DNA from: Lentisphaeria bacterium UBA4640
Lineage (GTDB): Bacteria; Verrucomicrobiota; Lentisphaeria; Victivallales; UBA1829
Length of the DNA: 47,134 nucleotides
Reading direction: 5' to 3'
Assembly (NCBI GenBank): GCA_002405835.1
Contig: DHMO01000047.1
Coordinates: 6,393-53,526, forward strand
Shown in pieces: positions 1 to 7,592 of this stretch. Under the pieces are notes generated by a model that made no database searches, was not told the origin of the DNA, and was given only the letters and a program-made list of their open reading frames with translations. The translations under genes were made by a program, and so were the position numbers. The first letter of the stretch is position 1; each line of letters begins with the position of its first letter.

Positions 1-128
1 GACGCCCCGGACGGGACCGCCGCTGTTCCTTTCGCTCCGGATTCGAGCGTAACGGACACTTCAACGGTCGGATTTCCGCGGGAGTCGAGAATCTCCCGCG
101 CCTCAACTTTTGCAATTTCAGTTTTCAT
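1..128 (-). CDS. eno: Enolase, N-terminal 42 residues (cut by window edge)
   Basis: Enolase interconverts 2-phosphoglycerate and phosphoenolpyruvate in glycolysis. Translating the reverse strand from the ATG at 126-128 gives a protein whose residues 10-21 read AREILDSRGNPT, the hallmark N-terminal enolase segment. It continues to AAVPSGA at 36-42, the start of the mobile active-site loop. The reading frame is open to the window edge, so the remaining roughly 390 residues lie outside. A purine-rich AAAGGGGGAA ribosome-binding stretch precedes the ATG by about 6 nt, and a good promoter lies at 161-189. The upstream lactate-permease gene is on the same strand but separated by about 130 nt. Identification is from a short but highly diagnostic segment. 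Confidence 0.93.
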   Translation of the reverse strand, partial: MKTEIAKVEAREILDSRGNPTVEVSVTLESGAKGTAAVPSGA

Positions 129-160
129 CTTGAATTCCCCCTTTTCTAATGAATGGAACA

Positions 161-189
161 AGGATAGCACCGGAGGGAACGTTTTTCAA
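161..189 (-). promoter_or_regulatory. Promoter of enolase
   Basis: On the minus strand: TTGAAA (complement of 184-189), a 17-nt spacer, then TATCCT (complement of 161-166), about 30 nt upstream of the enolase ATG. Spacing is ideal for a housekeeping sigma factor, though the -10 hexamer is only fair. Confidence 0.55.
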
Positions 190-257
190 GAAGGTAAAAA
201 CGGCAGAGCAAACAGATATTCGGAAAAACGAACCTGTTTTCTCCGCCGCAATTTTTT

Positions 258-1871
258 TCAGAAATACAGAATCCATGCCGCAAGCAGGGAAAGCGCGGTC
301 AGTATCAGGGTCGGAATCAGGCAGATCAGAATCAGACGCCCTTCTTTGCCTGCGGCGTTGACTGTGGCGCAGGCGGCAACCACACCGCTGATGCGGATCA
401 TGCTTCCAATGCCGCCGCCGACCAGCTGCAGAGCCACAATCGCCGCCTCGGGAAGTCCCAGAAGATGCGCCGTGTCAAACTGAATCGTGACGAACAGAAT
501 GCTCGAAACCGTACAGGAGCCGGAGAAAAAGGTTCCGAGTACGCCGATCAGCGGAGAAACCAGCGGATATGCGCCGCCCATCAGATGCGCCGCCGCTTCG
601 GCAACCGCAGTCAGCATTCCCGGAATATTTGCAGAGTTCGCATCGGAATAGACCATGATCTGAACCATTGCCACGCTCGCGATAATCGCAATAGAAGCGG
701 ACGCGATCTGTTTTCCGGCTTTTCCGCAGAGACTCAGCACTGTTTTTCCTTTGAGCCTGAAGAAAAACGCTGTGCCGAGTGCGACGAAAACGAACGGAAC
801 AATGCCCGGATTGTTGAAGACCGCCCAGTTGAACCCGATCCCCGGCAGTCCCGGAATCTCTTTGATGGAAATTTTGCCGAATGTCGTCAGGAAATGCTTG
901 AACGGAAGGACGTCCAGACGCGTCAGCACCAGAACCAGAGCAATCACCGCATAGGGCATCCACGCGAGCCAGACGGGAATCTCATGTTTCCCGACCTGCG
1001 GCGGCGGAACAGCCGTCGCCCCCTCCTGAAAGCCCCAGACATGGCGCGGAATCAGGAAATTCAGTTTGATGGCAAGAATCACAACCGGAAGCCCGACCAC
1101 AACGCCGAGCATCGACGGCAGTTCCGGGCCGAGAAAGCGCGCCGTCAGATACCACGGCACCGTGAACGCCGCGCCGCTGAACAAACAGAACGGGATAATT
1201 TCCACAATGGAACGCAGACGCCGCGTTTTCGACGTGGTAAGAATCAGAAACGCAACGGTAATCAGCGGAATGAATGTGCCGGACGATGCAAAAATTCCAG
1301 CGGTCTCGGTCACAACATTCTTCATGAATTCGGCAACCGGAATTCCCGCTTTTTCGAGATTTCCCGAAAGTGTGGAGTAAACCGTCAGCGCCGGAGTTCC
1401 AACCGCGCCGAAAGGAACCGGCATGGTGTTGCAGATCAGCGCGACCGCAACTGCCGCCGCCGCGGGAAAACCAAGTCCGACCAGCAGCGGAGCTCCCAGC
1501 GCGGCCGCCGCGCCGAATCCGGCCGCGCCCTCGATGAATCCGCAGAAGAGCCACGCAATAACGATTGTCTGCACGCGTCTGTCCTGCGAAATCTGCGAGA
1601 AGGAGCGGTTGATCGACTCCAGCGCACCCGTTTCACGCAGAATGTTAAGAAGCAGAATCGCGCCGTAAATGATGAAGATGATATCGAACGCCTTCAGCGC
1701 ACCGAGCAGAGAAACTTCGGTCACATAGAGCGGTTTCATTCCCCAGAGACAGCAGCCGAGCAACCCGGTCATCACCAGTGAAATCAACAGGGATACCGGC
1801 GGCGAGACTTTGAATTTGCTCATCAGAACCAGGGCGGTGAAAATCGGAAGAAGAGCCAGAAGCGCGTACAT
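258..1871 (-). CDS. lctP: L-lactate permease family transporter (LctP/LldP)
   Basis: A 537-residue inner-membrane protein made of about a dozen hydrophobic segments. The block GFIEGAAGFGAAAALGAP near residues 111-128, followed by CNTMPVPFGAVGTP, is typical of the lactate permease family, proton-coupled carriers for L-lactate and glycolate. Length matches the family (about 530-560). The ATG is preceded by GAGGA at a suitable distance, and a strong promoter sits at 1906-1934. It reads toward enolase, from which it is separated by about 130 nt containing the enolase promoter, so it is probably its own transcription unit. Substrate is inferred from the family; no lactate dehydrogenase gene adjoins it. 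Confidence 0.9.
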   Translation of the reverse strand: MYALLALLPIFTALVLMSKFKVSPPVSLLISLVMTGLLGCCLWGMKPLYVTEVSLLGALKAFDIIFIIYGAILLLNILRETGALESINRSFSQISQDRRVQTIVIAWLFCGFIEGAAGFGAAAALGAPLLVGLGFPAAAAVAVALICNTMPVPFGAVGTPALTVYSTLSGNLEKAGIPVAEFMKNVVTETAGIFASSGTFIPLITVAFLILTTSKTRRLRSIVEIIPFCLFSGAAFTVPWYLTARFLGPELPSMLGVVVGLPVVILAIKLNFLIPRHVWGFQEGATAVPPPQVGKHEIPVWLAWMPYAVIALVLVLTRLDVLPFKHFLTTFGKISIKEIPGLPGIGFNWAVFNNPGIVPFVFVALGTAFFFRLKGKTVLSLCGKAGKQIASASIAIIASVAMVQIMVYSDANSANIPGMLTAVAEAAAHLMGGAYPLVSPLIGVLGTFFSGSCTVSSILFVTIQFDTAHLLGLPEAAIVALQLVGGGIGSMIRISGVVAACATVNAAGKEGRLILICLIPTLILTALSLLAAWILYF

Positions 1872-1905
1872 ATATTCCTCGTTTTAAATTAAAATGTAAA
1901 GGTAT

Positions 1906-1934
1906 AATATACTCCGGAAAACGGGCAAAAGCAA
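1906..1934 (-). promoter_or_regulatory. Promoter of the lactate permease gene
   Basis: Minus strand: TTGCTT (complement of 1929-1934), 17-nt spacer, TATATT (complement of 1906-1911), 35 nt before the start codon. It lies immediately downstream of the truncated AraC gene, so the permease does not depend on that broken gene for transcription. Confidence 0.65.
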
Positions 1935-1940
1935 CCGTAA

Positions 1941-2183
1941 TCACTGGATTTTCCGGAACTCCGTGGGCGAAAGTCCGCTGTTGTGCCTGAAAAAACGGGA
2001 AAAATAGAATTCATCATTGAACCCGAGACGTTTCACGATATCTGAAACGTGCATATTCGGATTCAGAAGAAGCGATGATGCTTTGGATATCAGGTGACGC
2101 ACCAGATACTCCTTCGGAGTCATGCCAAGCGCATGCGTGAAATTCCGCGAAAACACCTCCCGTCGGACTCCGGCAAACTCACG
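1941..2183 (-). pseudogene. AraC-type regulator remnant, C-terminal DNA-binding half only
   Basis: Seen: a minus-strand frame encoding the end of an AraC/XylS DNA-binding domain. It contains GMTPKEYLVRHLISKAS, then VSDIVKRLGFNDEFYFSRFFRHNSGLSP, then TEFRKIQ and a stop. Readable similarity starts near FAGVRREVFSRNF at about 2183. The frame stays open only to a stop at 2253-2255, with no ATG, GTG or TTG upstream of the GTG at 2154-2156. The sugar-sensing N-terminal domain and most of the first helix-turn-helix are missing. A 71-residue product from the GTG would hold barely one helix-turn-helix, so I call this a 5'-truncated pseudogene. The abutting plus-strand remnant is truncated at about the same point. 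Confidence 0.75.
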
Positions 2184-2242
2184 GGTACGCCGAACGAACG
2201 GATTCTGGAAAATATCCGTTTCATTGCGGAAACTGTCATCAT

Positions 2243-2533
2243 TCGCTGATCTTCACGACCGCAACGGCAAATAAAAACGGGACAGTCTCATACCGGGGAG
2301 CCTTCCTTCACGGCTGGAGCAACGGCGATCCGGTTCCAATGCTCCGCACCGGCAAGTTCGAGGTGGAGCTGAAACGTTCCGACACATCCGGATTCAAGCT
2401 CTATACACTCGCGCTGGACGGCACTCGGCGCGAAGAAATTCCGCTTAAAACAGAAAACGGACGCTTGAAAAACAACGTAAATACGGATAAATTAAAGAAA
2501 GCAAGCGTCTACTTCGAACTGATTCAGGAATAA
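2243..2533 (+). pseudogene. C-terminal remnant of a secreted or carbohydrate-active protein
   Basis: A plus-strand frame (codons in phase with the ATG at 2339) runs from about 2243 to a TAA at 2531-2533. It carries a beta-rich tail: VSYRGAFLHGWSNGDP, MLRTGKFEVELKR, KLYTLALDGTRREEIPL and ASVYFELIQE. Texture and codon use look like genuine coding sequence. There is no plausible ribosome-binding site for the internal ATG at 2339, and nothing recognisable continues upstream of about 2240. I read it as the last 95 or so residues of a larger extracellular protein, such as a glycoside hydrolase or its accessory beta-sandwich. The family cannot be named. It ends 4 nt before the SASA esterase start, so the two were probably one operon. 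Confidence 0.6.
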
Positions 2534-2537
2534 GGAA

Positions 2538-3326
2538 ATGCAGAAAAAACAGCTGATTCTTCTTGCAGGACAATCCAACATGGCGGGACGCGACGTCGCC
2601 TCGCCGGAGGATCTTGAACCCATTGAAAATGTGGAAGTCTTCCGTCATGGGAAGTGGTATCCGGCGATTGAGCCGATCACGCGCGACCGCAATATGGTCG
2701 GCTGCTTCTCCGCCGCCAACGAACGCATGAGTTCACCCGATCCGTGGGACAATCCCATCCCCGGCGAGGGCATGACTGTACGCGGAGTCGGTCCCGGCCG
2801 CACATTTGCAAAGCTCCTCCATGAACGTTTCCCGAACCGTCCGGTCGGTCTCATTCCGACTGCAATCGGCGGAACTCCTGTCGCCGCCTGGCTTCCCGGC
2901 GGCGTCGACCCGTGGGACGCGGAAAAACATCCCTATGATGATGCCGTCCGCGCCGCCCGCGAAGCCATGAAATACGGGGATATCATCTGCATTCTCTGGC
3001 ATCAGGGAGAGACCGACGCGCATCGCGGCACACAGAGTTACAAGGAGGATTTGCGCTCAGTCATCGCGAACTTCCGCCGCGATCTGAACCTGAACGGAGT
3101 CCCCTTCCTTCTCGGAGAGCTCGGAGATTTCTACGAAGAGAAAATTCAGAAAAACGTTCCCGCCATCAACGGAATCATGCATGAGCTTTCCGAAGAGCTG
3201 GAGCTTGTCCGCGTCGCCTCTTCCGCCGGTCTGGTTCACCGCGGCGACCGGCTTCACTTCAACGCCGCCTCCGCACGCGAACTGGGACGCCGCTACTTTG
3301 AACTTTTTGAAAGTGTGACACATTGA
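2538..3326 (+). CDS. SASA-domain (sialate O-acetylesterase / CE6-like) esterase
   Basis: A 262-residue SGNH-fold hydrolase that probably removes O-acetyl groups from sugars such as sialic acid or plant/host glycans. Seen: the nucleophile block GQSNM at residues 11-15 (Ser13), the oxyanion region TAIGGTPVAAW near 107-117, WHQGETD near 152, and the catalytic Asp-His pair in DRLHF near 243. Length fits a single SASA domain (PF03629 type). There is no signal peptide, so it is probably cytoplasmic. AAGGAA lies just before the ATG. It follows the truncated carbohydrate-enzyme remnant by 4 nt and has no visible promoter of its own, so its expression may have been lost or changed by the upstream deletion. 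Confidence 0.82.
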   Translation: MQKKQLILLAGQSNMAGRDVASPEDLEPIENVEVFRHGKWYPAIEPITRDRNMVGCFSAANERMSSPDPWDNPIPGEGMTVRGVGPGRTFAKLLHERFPNRPVGLIPTAIGGTPVAAWLPGGVDPWDAEKHPYDDAVRAAREAMKYGDIICILWHQGETDAHRGTQSYKEDLRSVIANFRRDLNLNGVPFLLGELGDFYEEKIQKNVPAINGIMHELSEELELVRVASSAGLVHRGDRLHFNAASARELGRRYFELFESVTH

Positions 3327-3341
3327 CGCATCATGTCACAC
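3313..3341. promoter_or_regulatory. 8-bp inverted repeat upstream of the dnaK promoter
   Basis: GTGTGACA at 3313-3320 and TGTCACAC at 3334-3341 are perfect inverted copies separated by 13 nt. The left arm overlaps the esterase stop codon. Centred about 115 nt before the predicted dnaK transcription start, it sits where enhancer-binding proteins of sigma-54 promoters usually bind. It could instead be a weak RNA hairpin at the end of the esterase transcript. Confidence 0.35.
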
Positions 3342-3416
3342 ATGCCCGCTCAGATGCCCGACTGAGACACGCCGGGCAAAATATTTTTCGAGTGTAAAAC
3401 GGCTTTCCCGAAAAAG

Positions 3417-3434
3417 TTGGCATCAGTATTGCTA
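3417..3434 (+). promoter_or_regulatory. Sigma-54-like promoter of dnaK
   Basis: TTGGCA at 3417-3422 and TTGCTA at 3429-3434 place the invariant GG (3419-3420) and GC (3431-3432) exactly 10 nt apart. That is the -24/-12 geometry of RpoN promoters (consensus TGGCAC-N5-TTGC); only the sixth base of the first element differs. Transcription would start near 3444, leaving a 48-nt leader. An alternative -10 TATAGT at 3433-3438 lacks a matching -35. Confidence 0.45.
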
Positions 3435-3491
3435 TAGTTCCAGTCGTCAAGCAAACAGAAAAAAATAAAAAACTGGAAAGGGTTTGCTACT

Positions 3492-5405
3492 ATGGGAAAG
3501 ATACTTGGAATTGACCTCGGAACTACGAACAGCTGCATGGCTGTTATGGATCAGGGCAAATTTAAAATTATTCCGAATGCGGAAGGCGCCAACACGACTC
3601 CTTCAATCGTCGCATTCACAAAGACCGGTGAACGTCTGGTCGGTCAGACCGCAAAACGTCAGGCTGTGACGAACCCGAAAAACACAATCTTCTCGATCAA
3701 ACGTTTCATGGGACGCAAGTTCAGTGAAGCTCAGGAAGATGCAAAACGTGTTCCTTACGAACTCGCGGAAGCCAAGAACGGCGACGTCGAAGTCGTTGCC
3801 GGAGGAAAGCACTACTCTCCGCCGGAAATCTCCGCTATGATTCTTCAGAAGCTGAAAAACGATGCGGAAGCATTCCTCGGCGAGAAGATCACCGAAGCGG
3901 TCATCACCGTTCCGGCTTACTTCAACGACAGTCAGCGTCAGGCGACAAAAGACGCCGGACGTATCGCCGGACTTGATGTCAAGCGTATCGTGAACGAGCC
4001 GACCGCGGCCGCTCTCGCATACGGACTCGACAAGGGCAACGCCGATGAGACCATCGCCGTGTATGACCTCGGCGGCGGTACCTTTGATATCTCCATTCTC
4101 GAAATCGGCGACGGCGTGTTCGAAGTGAAAGCCACGAACGGCAACACCCACCTCGGCGGCGATGACTTCGACACCCAGGTTGTGAACTGGCTCGCAGAAA
4201 CCTTCAAGGCGGAGAACGGCGTTGACCTCCGTAACGACCCGCAGGCGCTCCAGCGTCTGAAAGAGGCCGCGGAAAAGGCGAAATGCGAACTTTCGTCCAG
4301 CATGAGCTCGGAAATCAACCTCCCGTTCATCACGATGAACCAGAATGGTCCGCTTCACCTTCAGATCACTCTTACGAGAGCGAAACTCGAAGAACTCTGC
4401 GACGACCTGCTTCAGAGCACCGTCGGTCCCTGTGAAAACTGCGTCCGCGACTCGGGCGTTTCCAAGGACAAGATCAACGAAGTCATCCTCGTCGGCGGCA
4501 TGACAAGAATGCCGAAGGCTCAGGAAATGGCGAAGACGATCTTCGGAAGAGAGCCGCATAAGGGCGTCAACCCCGATGAAGTCGTTGCAGCCGGCGCGGC
4601 CATCCAGGGCGGTGTGCTCGGCGGCGAAGTCAACGATGTGGTTCTGCTCGACGTCACCCCGCTGTCCCTCGGCATTGAAACCCTCGGCGGCGTCACGACA
4701 AAGCTCATTGACAGAAATACGACCATCCCGACCAAGAAGAGCGAAGTCTTCTCGACCGCTGCAGACAATCAGCCGTCCGTTGACATTCACGTTCTTCAGG
4801 GCGAGCGCAACATGGCGGCGGACAACAAGTCCATCGGCAGATTCCGTCTCGACGGCATCGCCCCGGCTCCGCGCGGCGTTCCGCAGATCGAAGTCACCTT
4901 CGATATCGACGCGAACGGCATCCTGAGCGTTACCGCAAAGGATCTCGGAACCGGCAAGGAACAGAAGATCACCATCACCGCCAGCAGCGGACTCTCCGAA
5001 GAGGAGATTCAGAAGATGGTCAACGACGCCAAGGCTCACGAGAACGAGGACAAGGCCGCCAAAGAGAAAATCGAAGTCAAGAACAAAGCTGACTCCATGG
5101 TCTATCAGACCGAAAAACAGCTGAAGGATCTCGGCGACAAACTTTCTCCGGAAGCCAAGAACAGCGTTCAGGAATCCATTGACAAGCTCAAAGCGGATAT
5201 CAAGAACGATAACACCGAAGCTATGAAGGCAACGATGAAAGAGCTTGAAGAGCGTCTGATGAAGTTCGGCGAAGAGATTTACAAGTCTCAGGCCGCAAAT
5301 CAGGCCGGTGCACAGGGCGCTCCGAACGCCGGAGCCGCCGATGCAGGCGCCAAGAAGAACGACGACGGCGTAGTTGACGCGGAAATCGTCGACGACGACA
5401 AGTAA
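3492..5405 (+). CDS. dnaK: Chaperone DnaK (Hsp70)
   Basis: ATP-driven cytoplasmic chaperone of 637 residues, the standard length. Seen: nucleotide-binding signature IDLGTTNS at 7-14, the second signature VYDLGGGTFDISIL near 194, the third VILVGGMTRMPKAQEM near 330, a substrate-binding beta domain beginning after DVTPLSLGIET, and a helical lid with an acidic tail ending AEIVDDDK. The ATG follows a GGAAAGGG ribosome-binding stretch. No grpE, dnaJ or hrcA adjoins it. It is followed by a strong terminator and then groES-groEL. Upstream is a sigma-54-like promoter rather than an obvious heat-shock promoter or CIRCE element. Confidence 0.98.
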   Translation: MGKILGIDLGTTNSCMAVMDQGKFKIIPNAEGANTTPSIVAFTKTGERLVGQTAKRQAVTNPKNTIFSIKRFMGRKFSEAQEDAKRVPYELAEAKNGDVEVVAGGKHYSPPEISAMILQKLKNDAEAFLGEKITEAVITVPAYFNDSQRQATKDAGRIAGLDVKRIVNEPTAAALAYGLDKGNADETIAVYDLGGGTFDISILEIGDGVFEVKATNGNTHLGGDDFDTQVVNWLAETFKAENGVDLRNDPQALQRLKEAAEKAKCELSSSMSSEINLPFITMNQNGPLHLQITLTRAKLEELCDDLLQSTVGPCENCVRDSGVSKDKINEVILVGGMTRMPKAQEMAKTIFGREPHKGVNPDEVVAAGAAIQGGVLGGEVNDVVLLDVTPLSLGIETLGGVTTKLIDRNTTIPTKKSEVFSTAADNQPSVDIHVLQGERNMAADNKSIGRFRLDGIAPAPRGVPQIEVTFDIDANGILSVTAKDLGTGKEQKITITASSGLSEEEIQKMVNDAKAHENEDKAAKEKIEVKNKADSMVYQTEKQLKDLGDKLSPEAKNSVQESIDKLKADIKNDNTEAMKATMKELEERLMKFGEEIYKSQAANQAGAQGAPNAGAADAGAKKNDDGVVDAEIVDDDK

Positions 5406-5412
5406 GACAATC

Positions 5413-5447
5413 CGCCGCCCGGCGGGAAACCTCCGGGCGGCGTTTTT
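5413..5447 (+). terminator. Rho-independent terminator after dnaK
   Basis: A 10-bp GC-only stem, CGCCGCCCGG (5413-5422) with CCGGGCGGCG (5433-5442), a 10-nt loop and five T. It starts 7 nt after the dnaK stop and separates dnaK from groESL. Confidence 0.88.
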
Positions 5448-5502
5448 CACGCAAACAATAAAACTCAAAACACATACAAAAACAAAAAGAAGGAGTTTTT
5501 GA

Positions 5503-5799
5503 ATGAGCACAGTTAAAATTCAGCCCCTCGGCGACAGAGTGCTTGTCCAGGCAATCGAAGTCCAGGAACAGGTCAAAGGCGGAATTCTGATCCCCGATTC
5601 CGCTAAGGAAAAACCGCAGGAAGCCAAAGTCGTGGCTCTCGGAACCGGCAAACTTGATGACAAAGGCAACAAGATCCCGTTCGACGTCAAGGTCGGCGAT
5701 ACCGTTCTTACCAGTAAGTACGGCGGCACCGAAGTCAAGTATGACGATGAGACCTACAAGATCGTCAGCTCCAGCGACATCCTCGCAGTCATCGGCTGA
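5503..5799 (+). CDS. groES: Co-chaperonin GroES
   Basis: A 98-residue lid subunit of the GroEL folding chamber. Seen: IQPLGDRVLVQ at residues 6-16, the mobile loop around QVKGGILIPDSAKEKPQ that docks on GroEL, and a C-terminal SSDILAVIG. AAGGAG sits about 8 nt before the ATG. The 55 nt between the dnaK terminator and this gene are A-rich and I find no clear promoter. groESL may therefore rely on partial read-through from dnaK or on a promoter too divergent to see. The groEL ATG lies 41 nt downstream with its own AGGAG, the usual groES-groEL operon. Confidence 0.98.
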   Translation: MSTVKIQPLGDRVLVQAIEVQEQVKGGILIPDSAKEKPQEAKVVALGTGKLDDKGNKIPFDVKVGDTVLTSKYGGTEVKYDDETYKIVSSSDILAVIG

Positions 5800-5840
5800 T
5801 CCTGAACATTCAATAACACTATTTACAGGAGACTTTTATC

Positions 5841-7493
5841 ATGGCAGCAAAACAGCTTTTGTTCAATGACGAAGCACGTCGTCAGCTTCTTTCCGGCGTC
5901 GAGCAGCTCAGCGCCGCAGTCAAGGCCACGCTGGGACCGAAAGGCCGCAACGTTGTTCTCGACAAGAAATTCGGCGCTCCGACCATCACCAAGGACGGTG
6001 TCAGCGTCGCGAAGGAAATCGAGCTCCAGAACCCCTACCAGAACATGGGCGCCCAGATGGTCCGCGAAGTCGCCAGCAAGACCAGCGACATCGCCGGTGA
6101 CGGAACCACAACCGCTACCGTTCTCGCGGAAGCTATCTTCAAGCAGGGACTCAAGAACGTCACCGCCGGTGCGAACCCAATGTCCCTGAAACGCGGTATC
6201 GACCAGGCTGTCGCGGCAATCGTCGGCGAACTCGACAAAATCAAAAAGGACGTCTCCGAGACCGAACAGGTCGCTCAGGTCGCCACCATCTCCGCAAACG
6301 GCGATGCCGAAATCGGCAAAATCATCGCGGATGCTATGGACAAGGTCGGCAAGGACGGCACCATCACGGTTGAAGAGGCCAAGACCATCGAAACGACCCT
6401 CGACGTTGTCGAAGGCATGCAGTTTGACAAGGGCTACCTCTCCCCGTACTTCGTTTCCAACGCGGAAGCCATGGAATGCCAGCTTGATGACGCCTACATC
6501 CTCATCTACGAGAAGAAAATCAGCAACCTCAACGACATGCTCCCGGTTCTCCAGGCTGTTGCCAAGACCCAGAAGCCGCTGCTGATCATCGCGGAAGACG
6601 TTGAAGGCGAAGCTCTCGCAACCCTCGTCATCAACAAGATGCGCGGCATCCTCAATGTCTGCGCTGTCAAGGCTCCGGGATTCGGCGACCGCAGAAAAGC
6701 CATGCTCCAGGACATCGCGATCCTCACGGGCGGAACCTACATCTCCGAAGACCTCGGCATCAAGCTCGACTCCGTCAAGCTCGAACAGCTCGGCCGCGCA
6801 AAACGCGTCACCGTTGACAAAGAGAACACCACCATCGTCGAAGGCGCCGGTGAAACCTCCGCGATCCTCGCCCGCGTCAACCAGATCCGCAAGCAGATCG
6901 AAGAGACCACCAGCGATTACGACCGTGAGAAACTCCAGGAACGTCTGGCGAAACTCGCAGGCGGCGTTGCCGTCATCAACGTCGGTGCCGCAACCGAAGT
7001 CGAAATGAAGGAAAAGAAAGCCCGCGTCGAGGATGCTCTCCACGCAACCAGAGCTGCTGTCGACGAAGGTATCGTCCCGGGCGGCGGCGTCGCTCTGCTC
7101 CGCGCTTCCAGCGCCGCAAGAGCTCTCAACCTCACTGGCGACGAAGCTGTCGGTGTCGACATCATCCTCCGCGCAATTGAAGAGCCCCTCCGCACGCTCG
7201 CTTCCAACGGCGGCTACGAAGGCAGTGTCATCGTCAAGGAAGTCCTCGCGGGCAAAGACAATGACGGCTTCAACATCGCGACCGGCGAATATGTCGACAT
7301 GCTCAAGGCCGGCATCATCGACCCGAAGAAGGTCACTCGCTCCGCTCTCCAGAACGCAGCTTCCATCTCCGGACTTCTCCTCACCACCGAGTGCCTCATC
7401 ACCGACGCACCGGAAGAGAAGAAAGCTCCCGCTATGCCGGAAGGCGGAATGGGCGGCATGGGAGGCATGGGCGGAATGGGCGGCATGATGTAA
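5841..7493 (+). CDS. groEL: Chaperonin GroEL
   Basis: A 550-residue 60-kDa chaperonin forming the double-ring folding chamber with GroES. Seen: the phosphate-binding region LGPKGRNVVLD at 31-41, Asp52, and GDGTT at 86-90. Near residues 380-395 is GAATEVEMKEKK, which contains the family's catalytic region. The C-terminal tail is the classic repeat of GGM units ending in MM. Codon use is strongly biased, as expected for a highly expressed gene. A strong terminator follows 38 nt after the stop. No second groEL copy is present in the window. Confidence 0.98.
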   Translation: MAAKQLLFNDEARRQLLSGVEQLSAAVKATLGPKGRNVVLDKKFGAPTITKDGVSVAKEIELQNPYQNMGAQMVREVASKTSDIAGDGTTTATVLAEAIFKQGLKNVTAGANPMSLKRGIDQAVAAIVGELDKIKKDVSETEQVAQVATISANGDAEIGKIIADAMDKVGKDGTITVEEAKTIETTLDVVEGMQFDKGYLSPYFVSNAEAMECQLDDAYILIYEKKISNLNDMLPVLQAVAKTQKPLLIIAEDVEGEALATLVINKMRGILNVCAVKAPGFGDRRKAMLQDIAILTGGTYISEDLGIKLDSVKLEQLGRAKRVTVDKENTTIVEGAGETSAILARVNQIRKQIEETTSDYDREKLQERLAKLAGGVAVINVGAATEVEMKEKKARVEDALHATRAAVDEGIVPGGGVALLRASSAARALNLTGDEAVGVDIILRAIEEPLRTLASNGGYEGSVIVKEVLAGKDNDGFNIATGEYVDMLKAGIIDPKKVTRSALQNAASISGLLLTTECLITDAPEEKKAPAMPEGGMGGMGGMGGMGGMM

Positions 7494-7531
7494 TTCATCC
7501 CGCACAGGAAGTCAACGCTTTCGTGTAACAC

Positions 7532-7572
7532 GCGCCGTATCGGTTCAGAAATGCTCCGGTACGGCGCTTTTT
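7532..7572 (+). terminator. Rho-independent terminator after groEL
   Basis: A 12-bp stem (7532-7543 with 7556-7567, one G-U pair), a 12-nt loop and five T. It closes the groESL transcript and overlaps the spurious upstream start of the next frame, supporting the ATG at 7593 for that gene. Confidence 0.88.
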
Positions 7573-7592
7573 CATATCAAGGAGGAAAACAA

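Noticed and set aside
190..245. Hairpin AACAG-TTCG / CGAA-CTGTT after the lactate permease gene
   Set aside because: The stem is bulged and on the minus strand lacks a proper T-run, so I do not call it a terminator.
2163..2249. Plus-strand frame ending in a TGA at 2247-2249 that looks protein-like
   Set aside because: It is in exact codon register with the minus-strand AraC remnant, so its openness is probably a shadow; no start or domain is visible.
3350..3395. GCCCG/CGGGC repeats with an AAAATATTTTT tail after the esterase
   Set aside because: The stem is only 5 bp with a 12-nt loop, too weak to call a terminator, though it may contribute to ending the esterase transcript.
3433..3438. TATAGT as a sigma-70 -10 for dnaK
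   Set aside because: TTGGCA is only 10 nt upstream and the position 17 nt upstream reads GAAAAA; the sigma-54 reading explains the bases better.
7435..7492. Tandem GGCATG-type repeat at the end of groEL
   Set aside because: It encodes the normal Gly-Gly-Met tail of GroEL and is not a separate repeat element.
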